This document shows, one piece after another, positions 1-11,212 of a stretch of 64,000 nt of DNA. The position numbers were made by a program, and so were the translations under genes. This DNA comes from Pipra filicauda (taxonomy: Eukaryota > Chordata > Aves > Passeriformes > Pipridae), in NCBI RefSeq assembly GCF_003945595.2, contig NW_024104314.1, forward strand, positions 1,054,001 through 1,118,000, given 5' to 3'. A model generated the notes under the pieces. The model searched no databases and was not told where the DNA came from. It saw only the letters and a list, made by a program, of their open reading frames with translations. Positions within the stretch are counted from its first letter, which is position 1. Every line of letters begins with the position of its first letter.

Positions 1-2303
1 CAGATACCTATGAAGATCTCAAGGTACTTGTGAATTGCATCCACTAAAGATGAGAAGTAGATTTAGCATGTGCATGATGGTGGTGATACCTAGTGCAGAG
101 AGAACTGGCCCCATGGAGTGGGTGGAAAGTTATCCAAAGAGGGTGAAGTGGATTATTTTGGGGAGAAAATGACTGAAAACAGCATTGGGAGGTTGCTAGC
201 TTTGATGGACACAGGAAACATTTAGTATACTGAATGGAGAAGTATGAGATAGAATCAGAAACTGAATCTTTTTGCCAATGCTCTCAACAGTAAAGGTTTT
301 GTCAGTAAAAGTTTCATAAATAGGAGCATATCGATGTTTCTGATGAAGGATACAGAAACAGGTAAAATCTAGTGCACACCATGTCCTGTAATGTTAACAG
401 GACCAGAAGCAACATGGCTGAAGTGTTACAGAGCTTTGTATTGGAATGCAAAGGGAGAATTAAAATCGTTGAGTAGGGTGCAGGTTTATCTTGACGTCTC
501 CAGGACTGGAATGGGCTTTAAGCAGAAATGCCTGCACAAATGCCCAGTTCCCAAATGTGACATATAAGATGTCTGGTGTTGCTGTGAATTCACGTTTTGT
601 CAAAATGGTGTAAAGAACTAGAATGTAGGTGTGGGAGGGGAACGGCCCCAGGTGGTTTCAGACAAAACCTTCCTGAGATATGTCAGCTTTCATGACTTCG
701 TGTGGACTTTGCCTTCACTCTGGTGTTATGTGAGTTGCATCTCCCAAAATCTTACCTTAGAAACCCAAACACTCAAGATGAAACTTGGCATTAGGTTGTC
801 TTCTATGTTGAAACCTTGGATTGGGGCAGGTTTGCTCAAAAGGTCACAATCTTGGGTTGAGTTTCTAACTTGAGGCAAGCCCTGAAACTGCTCTGCTTTC
901 AAAATCCACTGCAAACTTCTCTCTTTGGTTCTGGCTCCCCCAGGGACTCAGTTGCAATCCTGCTAGCATGGATTTTTCAAGATCAAGTTTTCAAAACTGG
1001 TGTCACAATTGTATATGCAAAGAAGTCGTCCTTGGAATCAACAGCTGGCTTGCAGATGGGTTCACACAATGGAGCTTGTATCAGGCCCCAGGCATTTACA
1101 GACAATCAAGGTCAATGCTGATTTTGGCCCAGGGCTCTGAAATCACATCTATTGAAAGGCTCTCTCAGTCCCACCCTGCTTTTGAGCCCCTTTGCCACTA
1201 AGTTCTTACTGAAACTCATATTTTCCTAACCAGTTCCCTCTGCTCTGGTATTGCATTAACAGTCCTTAGCAGCAACACAAGAAAGTGACTTGCCAGGGCA
1301 AACAGCAAAACTGGCTGTGAGCAGGGTCCCGATGGCTGCAGAGAATTCAAAAAGCTGAGAAAACACGCAGGCGTCACTTTTTCCCCTTTCACCTCTTCCA
1401 CTGAGATTTATCTTGGTGGCCATTTTTTAGTGCTCTGTTCAAGAGAGGGTAATAGTTTCTCTCCCTGGGGCACATGGTTGTAGGTCTTTTGAGAACAGCT
1501 CAGACTTCAAAGAATGTATTTTTGATACAAATCTTTCCTTCTTCTCTGCTTGGTCTGCGAGAGCATTTGGGGCACAAGCCAGTGATGACATTTCCTCTCG
1601 GCTCCATCCCCCACCCCACTAAACACACTTGCACACACACACAGACACCCACATATGTACCAGGCAGGCTGAACCAGACAATAAATAAACACCCACTACT
1701 GAAGTCATTATTGCCTAACTGAAAAATTATTTGCTGGCAGTGTCTGTAGGATTATGACTAGCTCTTATCAAAATATGCGTGCACATAAATCAAGGAGTGA
1801 GGTAATAATGACTCCTAGAAACTTCCAAGTCCTCAATTATGCCCTAGCCTAATTAAACGTGTTTATTTGTTTTGAGAGAATTAGCCATGCAATTATGGTC
1901 AGAGAGCACGGAAACGGGATCGACAAGTAGGAACAGCACAAACAGCCGATCCCCGTCTGCCTCGCGCGGGGTAATTCAGGAACGACACGGAAGTTACGGA
2001 AGGGAGACCGCAAAGACACTAAAAAGATGCTAAACTCTCCAACTTTTTTTAGTACATGAAGGGAGAAATCAAGCAGTGCCTTAGTGTGGAGGCTGAGGGA
2101 GGAACATGTGGCTGTGCGCTCGATTTGAGTCCACTGCCTTCTCGGCGGGAGTTTGACAAACACATTTTCCTAAGCATTTGTATAAAAAATGATGATCAGG
2201 GTCTGATCTGGACCCGATTGCCGGTACAGATTTCACAGGGACTTTTTACCCGATTCCTGAACACGTGTCATTAATCCTGACCTTTTCCTCCCTTCCCACA
2301 CAG
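1..2303 (+). other. CMIP: CMIP last intron (partial)
   Basis: The stretch before the terminal CMIP exon has no exon-like open frame that continues into it. It ends in a pyrimidine-rich tract and a CACAG acceptor at 2299-2303. It contains a short CA-rich run near 1628-1645 and an A/T-rich homeodomain-like stretch near 1838-1960. The short open frames here look like chance. The intron's 5' end is outside the window. Confidence 0.7.
1838..1960. promoter_or_regulatory. possible conserved non-coding element in CMIP last intron
   Basis: This stretch carries several TAATTA/CAATTA homeodomain-type cores (for example TAATTAAAC near 1850 and GCAATTATGG near 1889), followed directly by a CpG-containing segment at 1908-1975. 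The surrounding intron is otherwise plain. The mix resembles developmental enhancers, but this is inferred from composition alone. A multi-species alignment would decide it. Confidence 0.2.
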
Positions 2304-2357
2304 GCTAAACTACCCAACCTGAAAGAGGTGGACGTCCGCTACACCGAAGCGTGGTGA
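2304..2357 (+). CDS. CMIP: CMIP terminal coding exon, C-terminus of c-Maf-inducing protein
   Basis: A CACAG acceptor ends at 2303. The frame then encodes 17 residues ending in LKEVDVRYTEAW and a TGA at 2355-2357. The LPNLKEVDV part has the spacing of a leucine-rich repeat strand, which fits the C-terminal LRR region of CMIP. CMIP is an intracellular adaptor with a PH domain and LRRs, linked to T-cell signalling and to nephrotic syndrome. The identification rests on this C-terminal peptide, which I recognise from memory, and on its position upstream of PLCG2 on the same strand, as in mammals. I assume the exon enters in phase 0; the upstream exon is not in the window to prove it. Only the last few residues of a protein of roughly 770 residues are present. 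Confidence 0.75.
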   Translation, partial: AKLPNLKEVDVRYTEAW

Positions 2358-2934
2358 ACTCTCCCTGCCTCCGACTCTTCTCTTTTGCTTCTCGTGAGAA
2401 GGAAAAGATTTTTAAAACAAACAGAGAAAAAAAAAAAACAAACACAAACCGGAAAATAACTTTTGGCTAATACCTGTAGAGCAGTGAGTCCGGGGACTTG
2501 GTGGCAGGAGTTGTGGTTGTGGGGTAGCGGAGTGGCGTTGTGTGTGTCGGGGGGACGGGGCAAGCCTGGACCCCGCTGGATTCTTTCAGCTTTGTGATTT
2601 CAGAATCAACGTAATTTAAATTGAAAAGGAAGCAAACAAACAAACAAAAAAAGGACTTTGTAGCAGCAAGAGGATTATAAAGAGGAAAAAAAAAACACCT
2701 TTGTGGATTTTATTTGCCTTTGTGTTTTATGCCGTGTGGAGAAAAAAAAAATATATTCATTTGTCATTATTTACCTGGGTTTCCTTGGCTGGGACCCAGC
2801 CAGCCAGAACTCCTCTTTCACCAGTTTTGCTCCAGAAAATCAAACTTACAAAAATCTCAAGAGAAGAAAACCAAAACCAATATGATTTTCACTTCCCCCC
2901 GTGTCCTTGCAGTTGTTATGCAAAGTAATTTTGT

Positions 2935-2942
2935 TGTACATA
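2935..2942 (+). promoter_or_regulatory. Pumilio response element in CMIP 3' UTR
   Basis: TGTACATA matches the UGUANAUA consensus bound by Pumilio (PUF) proteins, which reduce mRNA stability or translation. It lies on the sense strand within the 3' UTR. An 8-mer of this kind can occur by chance. Confidence 0.35.
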
Positions 2943-3268
2943 AGATTTACATAATGCACCTATTTAAGAAAATGGTTCACAAATAACAGGTCTGGGACCT
3001 GTCTTTTATTTATGAATTGTTAATTCTTTTACCCTTTTTTTGCGTTTAGTACTGTATAAACTAGTTTGCTGTCTTGTTGTTATTATTTTTTTTAAGGAAA
3101 CGTCCTCCTTGAAGAATTGCCTTTTAGTAATGCAGACTGTATTATACTCCCTCTCTGTCAACATTCATCGCGTTGTCTTTTTGATTTCAAAATGCCTCAA
3201 ACGTTATCAAATAGGAAGGAAAATATCAAAGGGGGGGGTTGGTCGTTGGGGGAGGGGATACAGGGATT

Positions 3269-3274
3269 AATAAA
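3269..3274 (+). terminator. CMIP: possible proximal CMIP polyadenylation signal
   Basis: An exact AATAAA lies about 0.9 kb after the CMIP stop, with T-rich DNA 20-50 bases downstream. Use of this site would give a 3' UTR about half as long, lacking the 30-T tract. Whether it is used is not visible in the sequence. Confidence 0.35.
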
Positions 3275-3499
3275 AGTCACATTTCCTTCCGAAGTCTGAA
3301 AACTTTCTTTAGTCTTTTAAACCACGTCAGGTTTAAACGCGGGAGACGGGGACAAGCCGTCGTTCATTTTGCCAATGGGGTGTTCGCAAAACTGTAGATT
3401 TTACAAGTTGCCTCCGTTGTTTTCTGTTTACGTCCGATATTTCAAAAAGAGAAAAAAAAAGTTCTCCCTCCACTTCGTGCATCAGCTTTTTCTGGTTTT

Positions 3500-3501
<2 letters not shown>

Positions 3502-3531
<30 letters not shown>

Positions 3532-3560
3532 CCCCTCCCCTCCCTCCCTCACCTGTTCTG
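3502..3560 (+). repeat. poly-T and CT-rich tract in CMIP 3' UTR
   Basis: About 30 consecutive T residues are followed by C/T-only sequence (CCCCTCCCC then CCTCCCTCC) up to about 3551. On the sense strand this is a long polypyrimidine tract, a potential PTB-type binding surface, and a likely slippage site in sequencing. Confidence 0.85.
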
Positions 3561-3882
3561 TGCACGCATTGTTCTGCATGTTCCTCTGGGGACTCTGAGG
3601 AAATCGCGGTGTTGCTGATCCGATAGCCCTGACCTGTCTGTAAATGTGACTGCTACATTTTTCAAATTCCACAGTTGCTTAGAAGATGATTTTTTAAAAA
3701 TTGTGGTTTCTTTTATAACTATGCTGTTGACTTTTTTTTTTTCATAATGAGCCTTCATTGTACAGAGCTGCTTATTTAAAAAAAAAAAACAAAAACAAAA
3801 ACAAAACAAAAAGAAGTTTTTCCTCTGTTTAACACCTTTATTTTATTCTTCAGCACCTCGAGGTTTCACATACAGCCAATGT

Positions 3883-3914
3883 AATTTTTTATATATAAAT
3901 ATATATATATATTT
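3883..3914. repeat. AT dinucleotide repeat
   Basis: This is a run of alternating AT with short interruptions inside the CMIP 3' UTR. It is low-complexity DNA. Confidence 0.8.
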
Positions 3915-4284
3915 AATCTTATTCAATGGAAGCCAAGCTTTTGTTCAGGTTTTTTTGTTGTTGGTTTTTTTTTTTTTTTTAAGTTTGTTGCTACGTAGAC
4001 TACCCCATCCCAAATAATGTTGTTTTTCTCTTTTTTCCTTTTTTTTTTTTTTTTTTTAAAATTGAAACAGAAATTGAGTCTTAACTCATGTAGTGTGTCA
4101 GGTTTTTTTCCCCCCTTCAAATCCCAAACTGTACGAGGATGCAGTTTGGGAAGAAAGAAGGAAAAAAAAAAAAAAGAAGAAAAAAATATGCCAACATTTT
4201 CCTTAGCACTGTTGCTTTTACCAATGGTTTACTACTACTGTTCTGTAGCTGTGTACAAAGAGATGTGAAATAATTTCAGGCAAA

Positions 4285-4290
4285 AATAAA
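4285..4290 (+). terminator. CMIP: CMIP distal polyadenylation signal
   Basis: A canonical AATAAA is followed 25-45 bases later by GT/T-rich DNA (GCTTTGTGTTTTCTTTG), the usual downstream element. After this point the homopolymer-rich UTR character stops and GC content rises, which supports it as the transcript end. Confidence 0.7.
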
Positions 4291-4310
4291 CTGTAAGTGA
4301 ATATCTTTTA

Positions 4311-7300
4311 GCTGCGTGCTTTGTGTTTTCTTTGAAGGAGGCTCTGGCCGGATGGTGACGTGGGGATGCTGTGGGAGGTGCAGACACCAGAGCCCTTTGC
4401 AGAGCGGGGCTGTTTTCCACCAGTCACCAGGTTTTGAGGTACTATCACCTAGAAGGGATGAGGAGGAGGAGGACAGCTGAGTCTCTGTGTGTCCGATTCT
4501 TGCATCCCTCCCCAAGGCTGTTGATCTCTGCACTGTCCCCAGTCCTTCAAAAGCTTAAGGAGTCCTTGCACTGGCCATGGAAGGAGTTGCATTGGTGGGG
4601 GGGTTTCTTGCACTGCTTGCCTGATGTAGGCAGTGCTGGAAACACTGGGGCATTTCCAGACTCCAGAGGGGTTCCTTTGTATTAAGGTGCATCTCAGGGC
4701 AGCATCCAAGGGGAGGGATGTGCTGTATTTGTGTTCTGCTGTCCCTGATGAAGATCCCTGGTGTGTGATGCCAGCAGGAGATTCAGCTGGAGCTTCACGA
4801 CTCTGCCTTTGCTGTCTAGATGGTTACTGAACTTCTTTAACCTTCAGACAAGTGGGCCCCACTTGAAACCAATTCCCACAGATGTTCTGAGAGCTGCCTT
4901 CATCACTTGTATTCCTATACTCTCATTTTTATCTATATTTCTGTTATATTCTACAAATGAGACTTAAGGACACGGAGAAACACGAGGGTTTTTACTGTGC
5001 TTCCAGCCAAGCTAAGAAGTGCTCGCTGGATGGCTCTTGATAAGGCAATAAGCTGTACCTTTATTTTTTTTCTTCAGTGAAACCAGAGAGCTGTAGCTGA
5101 GGCTGTCAGGCTTTTTGGGTCTTTTCCCCTTGATCAGTCACTGCTGCCTGTGGGCTGTCCTGCCCTGGCTAATAGCAAGGACTTCACAAAGCCTTTCTGG
5201 ACCCTGAATAGCCAGAAATATTCCTGTGATGTTGCATGAGGGACTGAGAAATTGCCCAAGGAAGGAGAGTTTTGGGCTATGGTCAGATGAAGGCACGTGT
5301 TGGACACAGCTGCTCGTCCTGCTGTGGGCAATGACTCCATCCCTGAGCTCCTGCCTTTGAGGGAACCGGCGACAGCAGTTGGGATCTGCAACCTCAGCTG
5401 GATCATCGGCAGTGGGAGAAGCCTGAACGTCCACAGTGCACTGATTCGCCAAGATGCCACATGGGTGACTTGAGCAGGAGATGGATGTGCCCAGGACCTG
5501 CCCAGGTCCTGCCTTCTGCAACGGCCTCCAAGAAATTCCTCCTTTGTGCTTCTTCCCTGCTCCCAAACCAGCATAATCTCCCCCCTGCGATGGCAGCTGG
5601 CTGAACAAAATCTGAGCAAGCCTGAAGATGATCAATGTGTTGTTCAGTAAAGTGGTACTCGGGGTCTGTCTCACCTGGCACAGGAGTCCTCGCTGTGCTG
5701 GAGCAGCTGCCTTTGGTCCCCAGCCTGTGGCAGTTACAGAGCAGTATCGTTAGAATCCTTCAGGATTGCGTCGGACCGAGGATTCTCCCGTCGGTTACAA
5801 AAGGTGGGGATTAGACATGCTATAATGGAGTTGCTGTATCTCAGCTTGCACTTGGAAAGGTTTTCCTGAGCTTTTTTTTTGAGAGCACTGGGCCTTGTAG
5901 AGGGCTCTGGTGGTTTCCCCTGGATAATGATGCCTTTCTGCCTGTGCCCAGCTGCTGCTCGCCGATAATGGAGCCACTGAAAAGCTGCCTGGTTCCATTT
6001 GGGAGGTTATTCCTGCCCATCTTCCCAGGGACTCTGAATGCCAGGGGCTTGTCCAACCTACAGCTTTCGGCTTTCAACCCAAACTAGTGCAGTAGCTCTG
6101 ATGCAAGTCCAAAAAGCACAAAGGCGCAGCACTGCCGAGTTTCAGGAGCAATTTTCTCATGGCCTCATTAAAACCCTGCAGTTGTCTTACCTTCCTACTG
6201 CTGCTTTCACTGCTCACAGCTACGTTTTGAGTTTCAGAAGACCAAACACAGAGATGAATCTCACAAAGTACCAGTTGCCTCCAGTTTCCCAGCTCTGTGG
6301 GTATGGCTTGTTTGTCGCTCAAAGAGTAAAGTATGTGCCTGAAATCCTGACAATTCAGATGGATTTGCTTGTAGGGGAGTGCTGAAACAGCTGCTGGCCT
6401 GAAGTGTTTTTACCAGGTAAGAGCTTGGTATGTCTTGTTCATATGATCCTTTCACACCAGGTGGAGGCCGAGTTATCCACAAGTCCCATCCATGAGGACC
6501 TGAGGCTCTTTTCCCAGCACTGAGGGACCCTATGGGGAGATGTGGCAGATGGTGTCTCAGGGGTGGGTGTGGAGCATCTGGACTGTCCTCAGGGCAGATC
6601 TGCAGGTTGCTCAGAGCCCTCCTGAGGTCCGTGGGTGTCCCGATCCCCTCAGGGCTGGCTGTGTGTCCCAGGAGTGGCCAGGCCTTGTCCCGGGGCTGTG
6701 ACCCACCCTGGTCCCCAGGGCAGGGAGAGGCTCCATCTCTGAGCCTTGGCACTGAGCACAGGAAGTGTCTCTGACAGTCTTCAGTCCTTATCCTTCCCAG
6801 AGAACATCAAGCCTCTATTCAGGTAAAGTCCTCTTGGAAACAGAGCGGACTGGACTAGAAATCCCTAAATGCAGTAAGGGAATAAAATAGCAATGAGCTA
6901 AGAGCAAAGCAGGGAAATGCCAGCTCCACCCAGGACTGCTGCCTTCTGGAAAACAGCACCAGCTGGGCCTGTTCCCATCTTTGGGATTTCCACTCCCCCG
7001 ATGGCTGGGAGCTGCAGTACCCTCCTCTCTCATATGTACAAGGATTTTTAATCGGGAGAAGGAGCTCCTTGAAACTTTGTACACATCTACAAGCAGTAGG
7101 CAGTAGTGCTGCCATCATTCTCAGGCTAAGGGCAGTGCTGACCTCTCCCAGCCCCTGTAACAACAACCAGCTGTGCCTGTTAGAACACATCACTCAGTTA
7201 TATTGCTGTGTCTTGAATTTTTAATGATTTTTTCCAACTAAATAGAGTACTCATCTCAAAATACTTGTTTTAAGTGGATGTTACAATACAGGTTTTTTTC

Positions 7301-8183
7301 CATTTTCTTTTCTATTGACTGGGGAACAGTTTAAATAAATATTTGAGATAAGCCATTTTTATTAGTAACAGATCTTGGAATATCCTTTTTGCCAGTAATA
7401 TCAAACATGCAGGTGTTTTTCCTGCTAGCCTGATACCTGCTTTTTTTTTATTATTTTTTTTTTAGGTGATTCACTTTCATGCTTTTCACCAACCAGCTAG
7501 AACAAGTACTGTAATACATTTGTAATGTTCAAATAGGCTCTATCAGATTTTAAAAATATACATACCCAAACCTCACGGAGATCTGCTGGTCATGGATGAA
7601 CCTTGTTGATACAGCACTGCTGATGTAAATATGTGTCTTTTTTCTACCTCCATCTACAAAGATTCAAACACAACTCTGTGTAACAGAATATAGTTTGTGT
7701 TGAGACCATTAAATTGGTCTCAACACCTCACACTGGTCTCAACACCAGTTTGCTTCTCAGATCTGGCAGTTGATATAGTAACCAGTTTCTTGTTAATTTT
7801 TCTTCCAGCTGGGATAGGATATCAAACATTAATCCTTTAATTCTAGTGCAGGATACATTTGAAGCTGATTTGTTCACCGTAGCTAACTGAGATACTTTTA
7901 AATCTTAGCAGTCTCTCCCACCCAGAATCTCCCATTTTTACATAAGCCTTTGCTATGAAATCAGTGTCTTTGTATTAAATTACATGAAGTTCTTTTAAAA
8001 AGAGAAGTTTGCTTTGAATATGGGATCAGAGACCCACTGACTGTCTCACCGTAATGAAAGTGTTGCTGCTGTCTTTGGTATGCAGTGTACCTCGTTACAT
8101 TGAAATACAGAAACTTTGGCTTAGGGATGCTTTTCTTTCCATGTTTTACCAATTATGATGACATTAAGGATAACTAATGTTAG
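4311..8183. other. intergenic DNA downstream of CMIP
   Basis: I see no gene here. Long overlapping open frames on the minus strand near 5134-5681 and 6261-6752 lack exon boundaries and conserved motifs and look like chance in fairly GC-rich DNA. The only structured element noticed is the hairpin at 7697-7745. Confidence 0.6.
7697..7745. repeat. perfect 12-bp inverted repeat plus third copy
   Basis: GTGTTGAGACCA (7697-7708) is followed after a 6-base A/T spacer by its exact reverse complement TGGTCTCAACAC (7715-7726), and by a second direct copy of that arm at 7734-7745. The first two arms can form a 12-bp stem with a 6-base loop. It may be a remnant of a small DNA transposon end or a local inverted duplication. 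No known family was recognised. Confidence 0.75.
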
Positions 8184-9806
8184 TGACTCATTTGCCAGGT
8201 GCTTTGAGATCTTGGGGCTAGGTTTGGTTATTTACTGCTGCAGAGAGGCAGAGTGTGATCCTTGAAGGTTGCAAAAGCACATTTATCGGGAACACTTTGA
8301 ATTTCAGTTTAGACCATAATGTTAGAAACACACAGGTTGTGGTTGATTGTTGTTTATAAAAGAGAAAAAGTATTGTAAACCTGTCTATTAACTGGGATTT
8401 TATGTTGCTCTCTGATTCTGTTTTACCAGCTGCCTCCCACATGATTTCCTCTCCAGCCCTGATGGATGGGGTGAGCAGTGGTGGTGCTGGGGGAGCATCC
8501 CTGTGCCTGCGTGCCTGGATCCAGAAGGATGGGGCCCATCAAGATCCCTCTCCTGGTAAGGAAAGGAGCAGATCTGGCTCTGCACAATGACCTAGTGTAG
8601 AAGCAGGGTTTGTCCAGTGTAACAACAAAAAAATAAATTAGGCCTTTATAAAAATCTCAGCTACAGCTCAAACAAACCTCCCTGTGACACAGGACTGTGT
8701 GAGAGGGGCAGCCAGGACAGCGGAGCTCTGCCCTAGCGCTGCTCCTGCCCTGTCACTGAGGTGAAAGGCTTGTTTTAACATTGCAGTGAACTCAGTAACA
8801 TGTATTTTTGGCTGGAACAGTCTGACCCAGACTTGTGCAACAGTCCACTATTAATGGCAGTTGCCCTGATAAGTTAAAGGAGGCTCTAGGGGAATCAAGG
8901 ATTTGTCTAATGGGATCGTATCCATCCCTGGAGCTGGGGCCAGCAAAGGGCTGAGTCTCCATTCTCAAGCCTGGTGAAGATTCCAGGTCCCACTCCTTCA
9001 TGATTCTTTTCTTCAGGGAATGTGCTGGGTATTGTTTTCAAAGGGATTTTTGGTTTATTGCTGGGGGGACTCTGTCCTGGTGCATGGGGGAACCTCACTG
9101 AGCACCGAGGGCAAAACTCCACCAGCAGCCATCAGGTGCTCACCCAGGCATTAAGTCCCTCATGGAGACATGGAATTTCCTCTTTAGTTGGTCTGTCTGG
9201 CTCCTCCTGACAGGAGAGTGAGTGGTGGTGACTCTGCATAATGCAAGTGGCAGTGAGCTCGTGGTGTTCCTGCACAGTGAGAGCTGTAGGTGCCATGCAC
9301 AGCAGGTCCCCCAGTGTGAGGCATCTCCTTGGGGGGGAAGCCTCTACCCAGGTCACCTCCTTCACATTTTGGGAGCTTCCAAACTATCTTCCTTGGAAAT
9401 ACTGTCAATTTATGAGGACGAGGAAAATGGGTCAGTGTGTGCAGGGCAGAACACAGCCCTGGTGGGTGTTTCTAAAATACAGCCCCATCCCACAGCTACC
9501 AGTGATGGGCTCCCCAATACCCCCAGATGATGTGAGGAGGGATTTGGGCTGCTGGACATCCCTGGATGCTGTGACGGGGTCACCTCCTGTGAGAAACGTA
9601 CAAATAAATAAACAAAAACCCCAAACCAGGGTGGGAGGAAGAAGAGAAAAAAAGTTGCAGTTGAGGTTGAAGCTGCTGCAGAGCCGATGACATCAATGTT
9701 TCCATGGCAACAAAATCTTCACTTAGGTATGGTGAGTGCCCTGAGCTTGCGGCTGCCAAGGAAACCTGCCTGAGCGCCGGCACACAGCCACTGCGGTCCT
9801 GGGGCC

Positions 9807-9826
9807 TTCCTCCTCCTCCTCCTCTT
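9807..9826. repeat. CCT trinucleotide microsatellite
   Basis: A short run of CTC units, about six copies, lies in intergenic DNA. Confidence 0.8.
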
Positions 9827-11188
9827 TCCCCTGCCGTGCCACTGAGGGGCTCTGACCTGCACCCTACTCACTGTTCCTCATGGAAGTTAGTTGGTGAAAT
9901 TGTCCAGTTTTCATCCCCACTGCTGTCCCAACAGCTCCAGCGTGTCCCAGGAGCGATGAGGGGGAACTGCCATCAGCAGTGACGTGGGGATGTGGCAGCT
10001 CTGCAACCGCCCATTGCTGCACCACGAGTCACCTCCTGTCCATCCATCACTCCAACATCTTTATGGAGGCCAGAGCTGTTGGCCTACTCCAGCTCATGAG
10101 TGAAGGTACTTTGGTTTTGGGGGCCTGGTTTGGACTGATGCCCTGCTCAGGGGCCACAGGGAGCCCCGCCTGGCGTGGGGCCCATTCCTGTCCCAGGATA
10201 TGTTGTGGTGTGGCCCCAAGGGCAGCAAGTGGCTGGAGGGGTGACCCATGGAGGAGCAGGTGGGTGGGACGTTTCCCATTCTTCCATGCCTTGAAATGCA
10301 GCATGAAGCAAACCTATCTGCAGCCACTCCTTTGCTGGGAGGCCGTACCACAACAGTATGGGCCAGGGCTGGGTCATTTCCCTGTGATTCAGGTTAAAAA
10401 CCTGTGAGTACCCATAGCATGGGGGACTAACCTGCAAGGAGAAGTAGGGAAATTCATGAGATGACAACCATGTTTATCCTCCCCCACAACCATGTCTTCC
10501 CTCCTCTTCATTAGTACCAATAAGAAGCTTCTCCTGAAGTTTGGTTATTCTCTTGTAATGCACTGAATTCAGACAAGAGCAGTGACTAATGAGTCACCAG
10601 GGTAAACCCATGGGCTAACAAACATTGAATGACATGAGGAAAAATATTTGATGTGAGGTTTGGGTCTGAATAAAGTCCCAGTTTCAGTGCTGTGCTCAGC
10701 TGAAGCCATGCCATCACTGGCCAAGTGTGAGCATCCTGACCAGTGCTACCACAGCAGCTTTGGCAGCCTAGAAAGACCCCAAAAGCCTCTCCAGCATGGT
10801 GGCAGGTCATTAAGTGGCTGCTGGCTGAGGGGCCTGTTCTGTCATGAATTCATCTCCAGTGAAAAAACACAATCCAAATCCCACGAAAGTTGATGGGAAA
10901 GGTTCTTTTTTTAGCTCATTTTAAGGCAGACCTCAGTGATTAATAAGTAGTCTGGGGACTTTTGTTTGGATTTGTGTTTTTAACTGGATATTGAGTGCAG
11001 GCTTAAAGGCTCCAGTGACTGATCGTGGCAAACGATGCTACTACATCACTTCACGTGTGGCCATGGCCAGCCCTGTGTGACCCCAGCAGGGACTGTCTGG
11101 TTGGCTGTTTGCACTCCAAGGTACGGTTTTAGCTTTGATTTTGGAAGCTGGGGATTTGGTCTTGGTCAAGCTGTTGTTATTTCAGAAC

Positions 11189-11212
11189 AAAAAAAAAAAA
11201 AAAAAAAAAAAA
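11189..11212. repeat. poly-A tract (about 24 A)
   Basis: An uninterrupted A run is followed by purine-rich sequence. It could be a retroposon tail on the plus strand, but nothing recognisable precedes it and no target-site duplication was seen. Confidence 0.75.

Larger units (their letters stand above)
2358..4310 (+). other. CMIP: CMIP 3' UTR
   Basis: About 1.95 kb follow the CMIP stop codon up to the AATAAA at 4285-4290. The stretch is rich in homopolymers: A runs near 2409, 2645, 2687 and 2739, a T run of about 30 at 3502-3531, A/AC runs at 3779-3811, an AT repeat near 3883-3914, and T runs near 3967 and 4038. It contains a Pumilio-type TGTACATA at 2935-2942 and an earlier AATAAA at 3269-3274. 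No long open frame is convincing. The length fits the long 3' UTR known for CMIP. The end point is set at the GT-rich DNA just after the signal, so it is approximate. Confidence 0.7.

Noticed and set aside
2056..2274. Possible extra CMIP coding exon just before the terminal exon
   Set aside because: The 72-codon frame has no leucine-rich repeat pattern and no matching acceptor and donor pair. It is more likely intron.
5134..5681. Overlapping minus-strand open frames of 161 and 178 codons downstream of CMIP
   Set aside because: Two different frames of the same DNA are both open, neither shows a domain or repeat pattern, and no splice sites or poly(A) signal fit. This is consistent with chance.
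6261..6752. Minus-strand open frame of 163 codons
   Set aside because: It is a proline- and serine-rich composition artefact in GC-rich intergenic DNA without supporting signals.
9241..9690. Plus-strand open frame of 149 codons
   Set aside because: No recognisable domain, and it ends in purine-rich low-complexity sequence. It overlaps other open frames in both directions.
11189..11212. Processed pseudogene or SINE tail suggested by the 24-A run
   Set aside because: Nothing recognisable precedes the run and no target-site duplication was seen, so it is listed only as a homopolymer.
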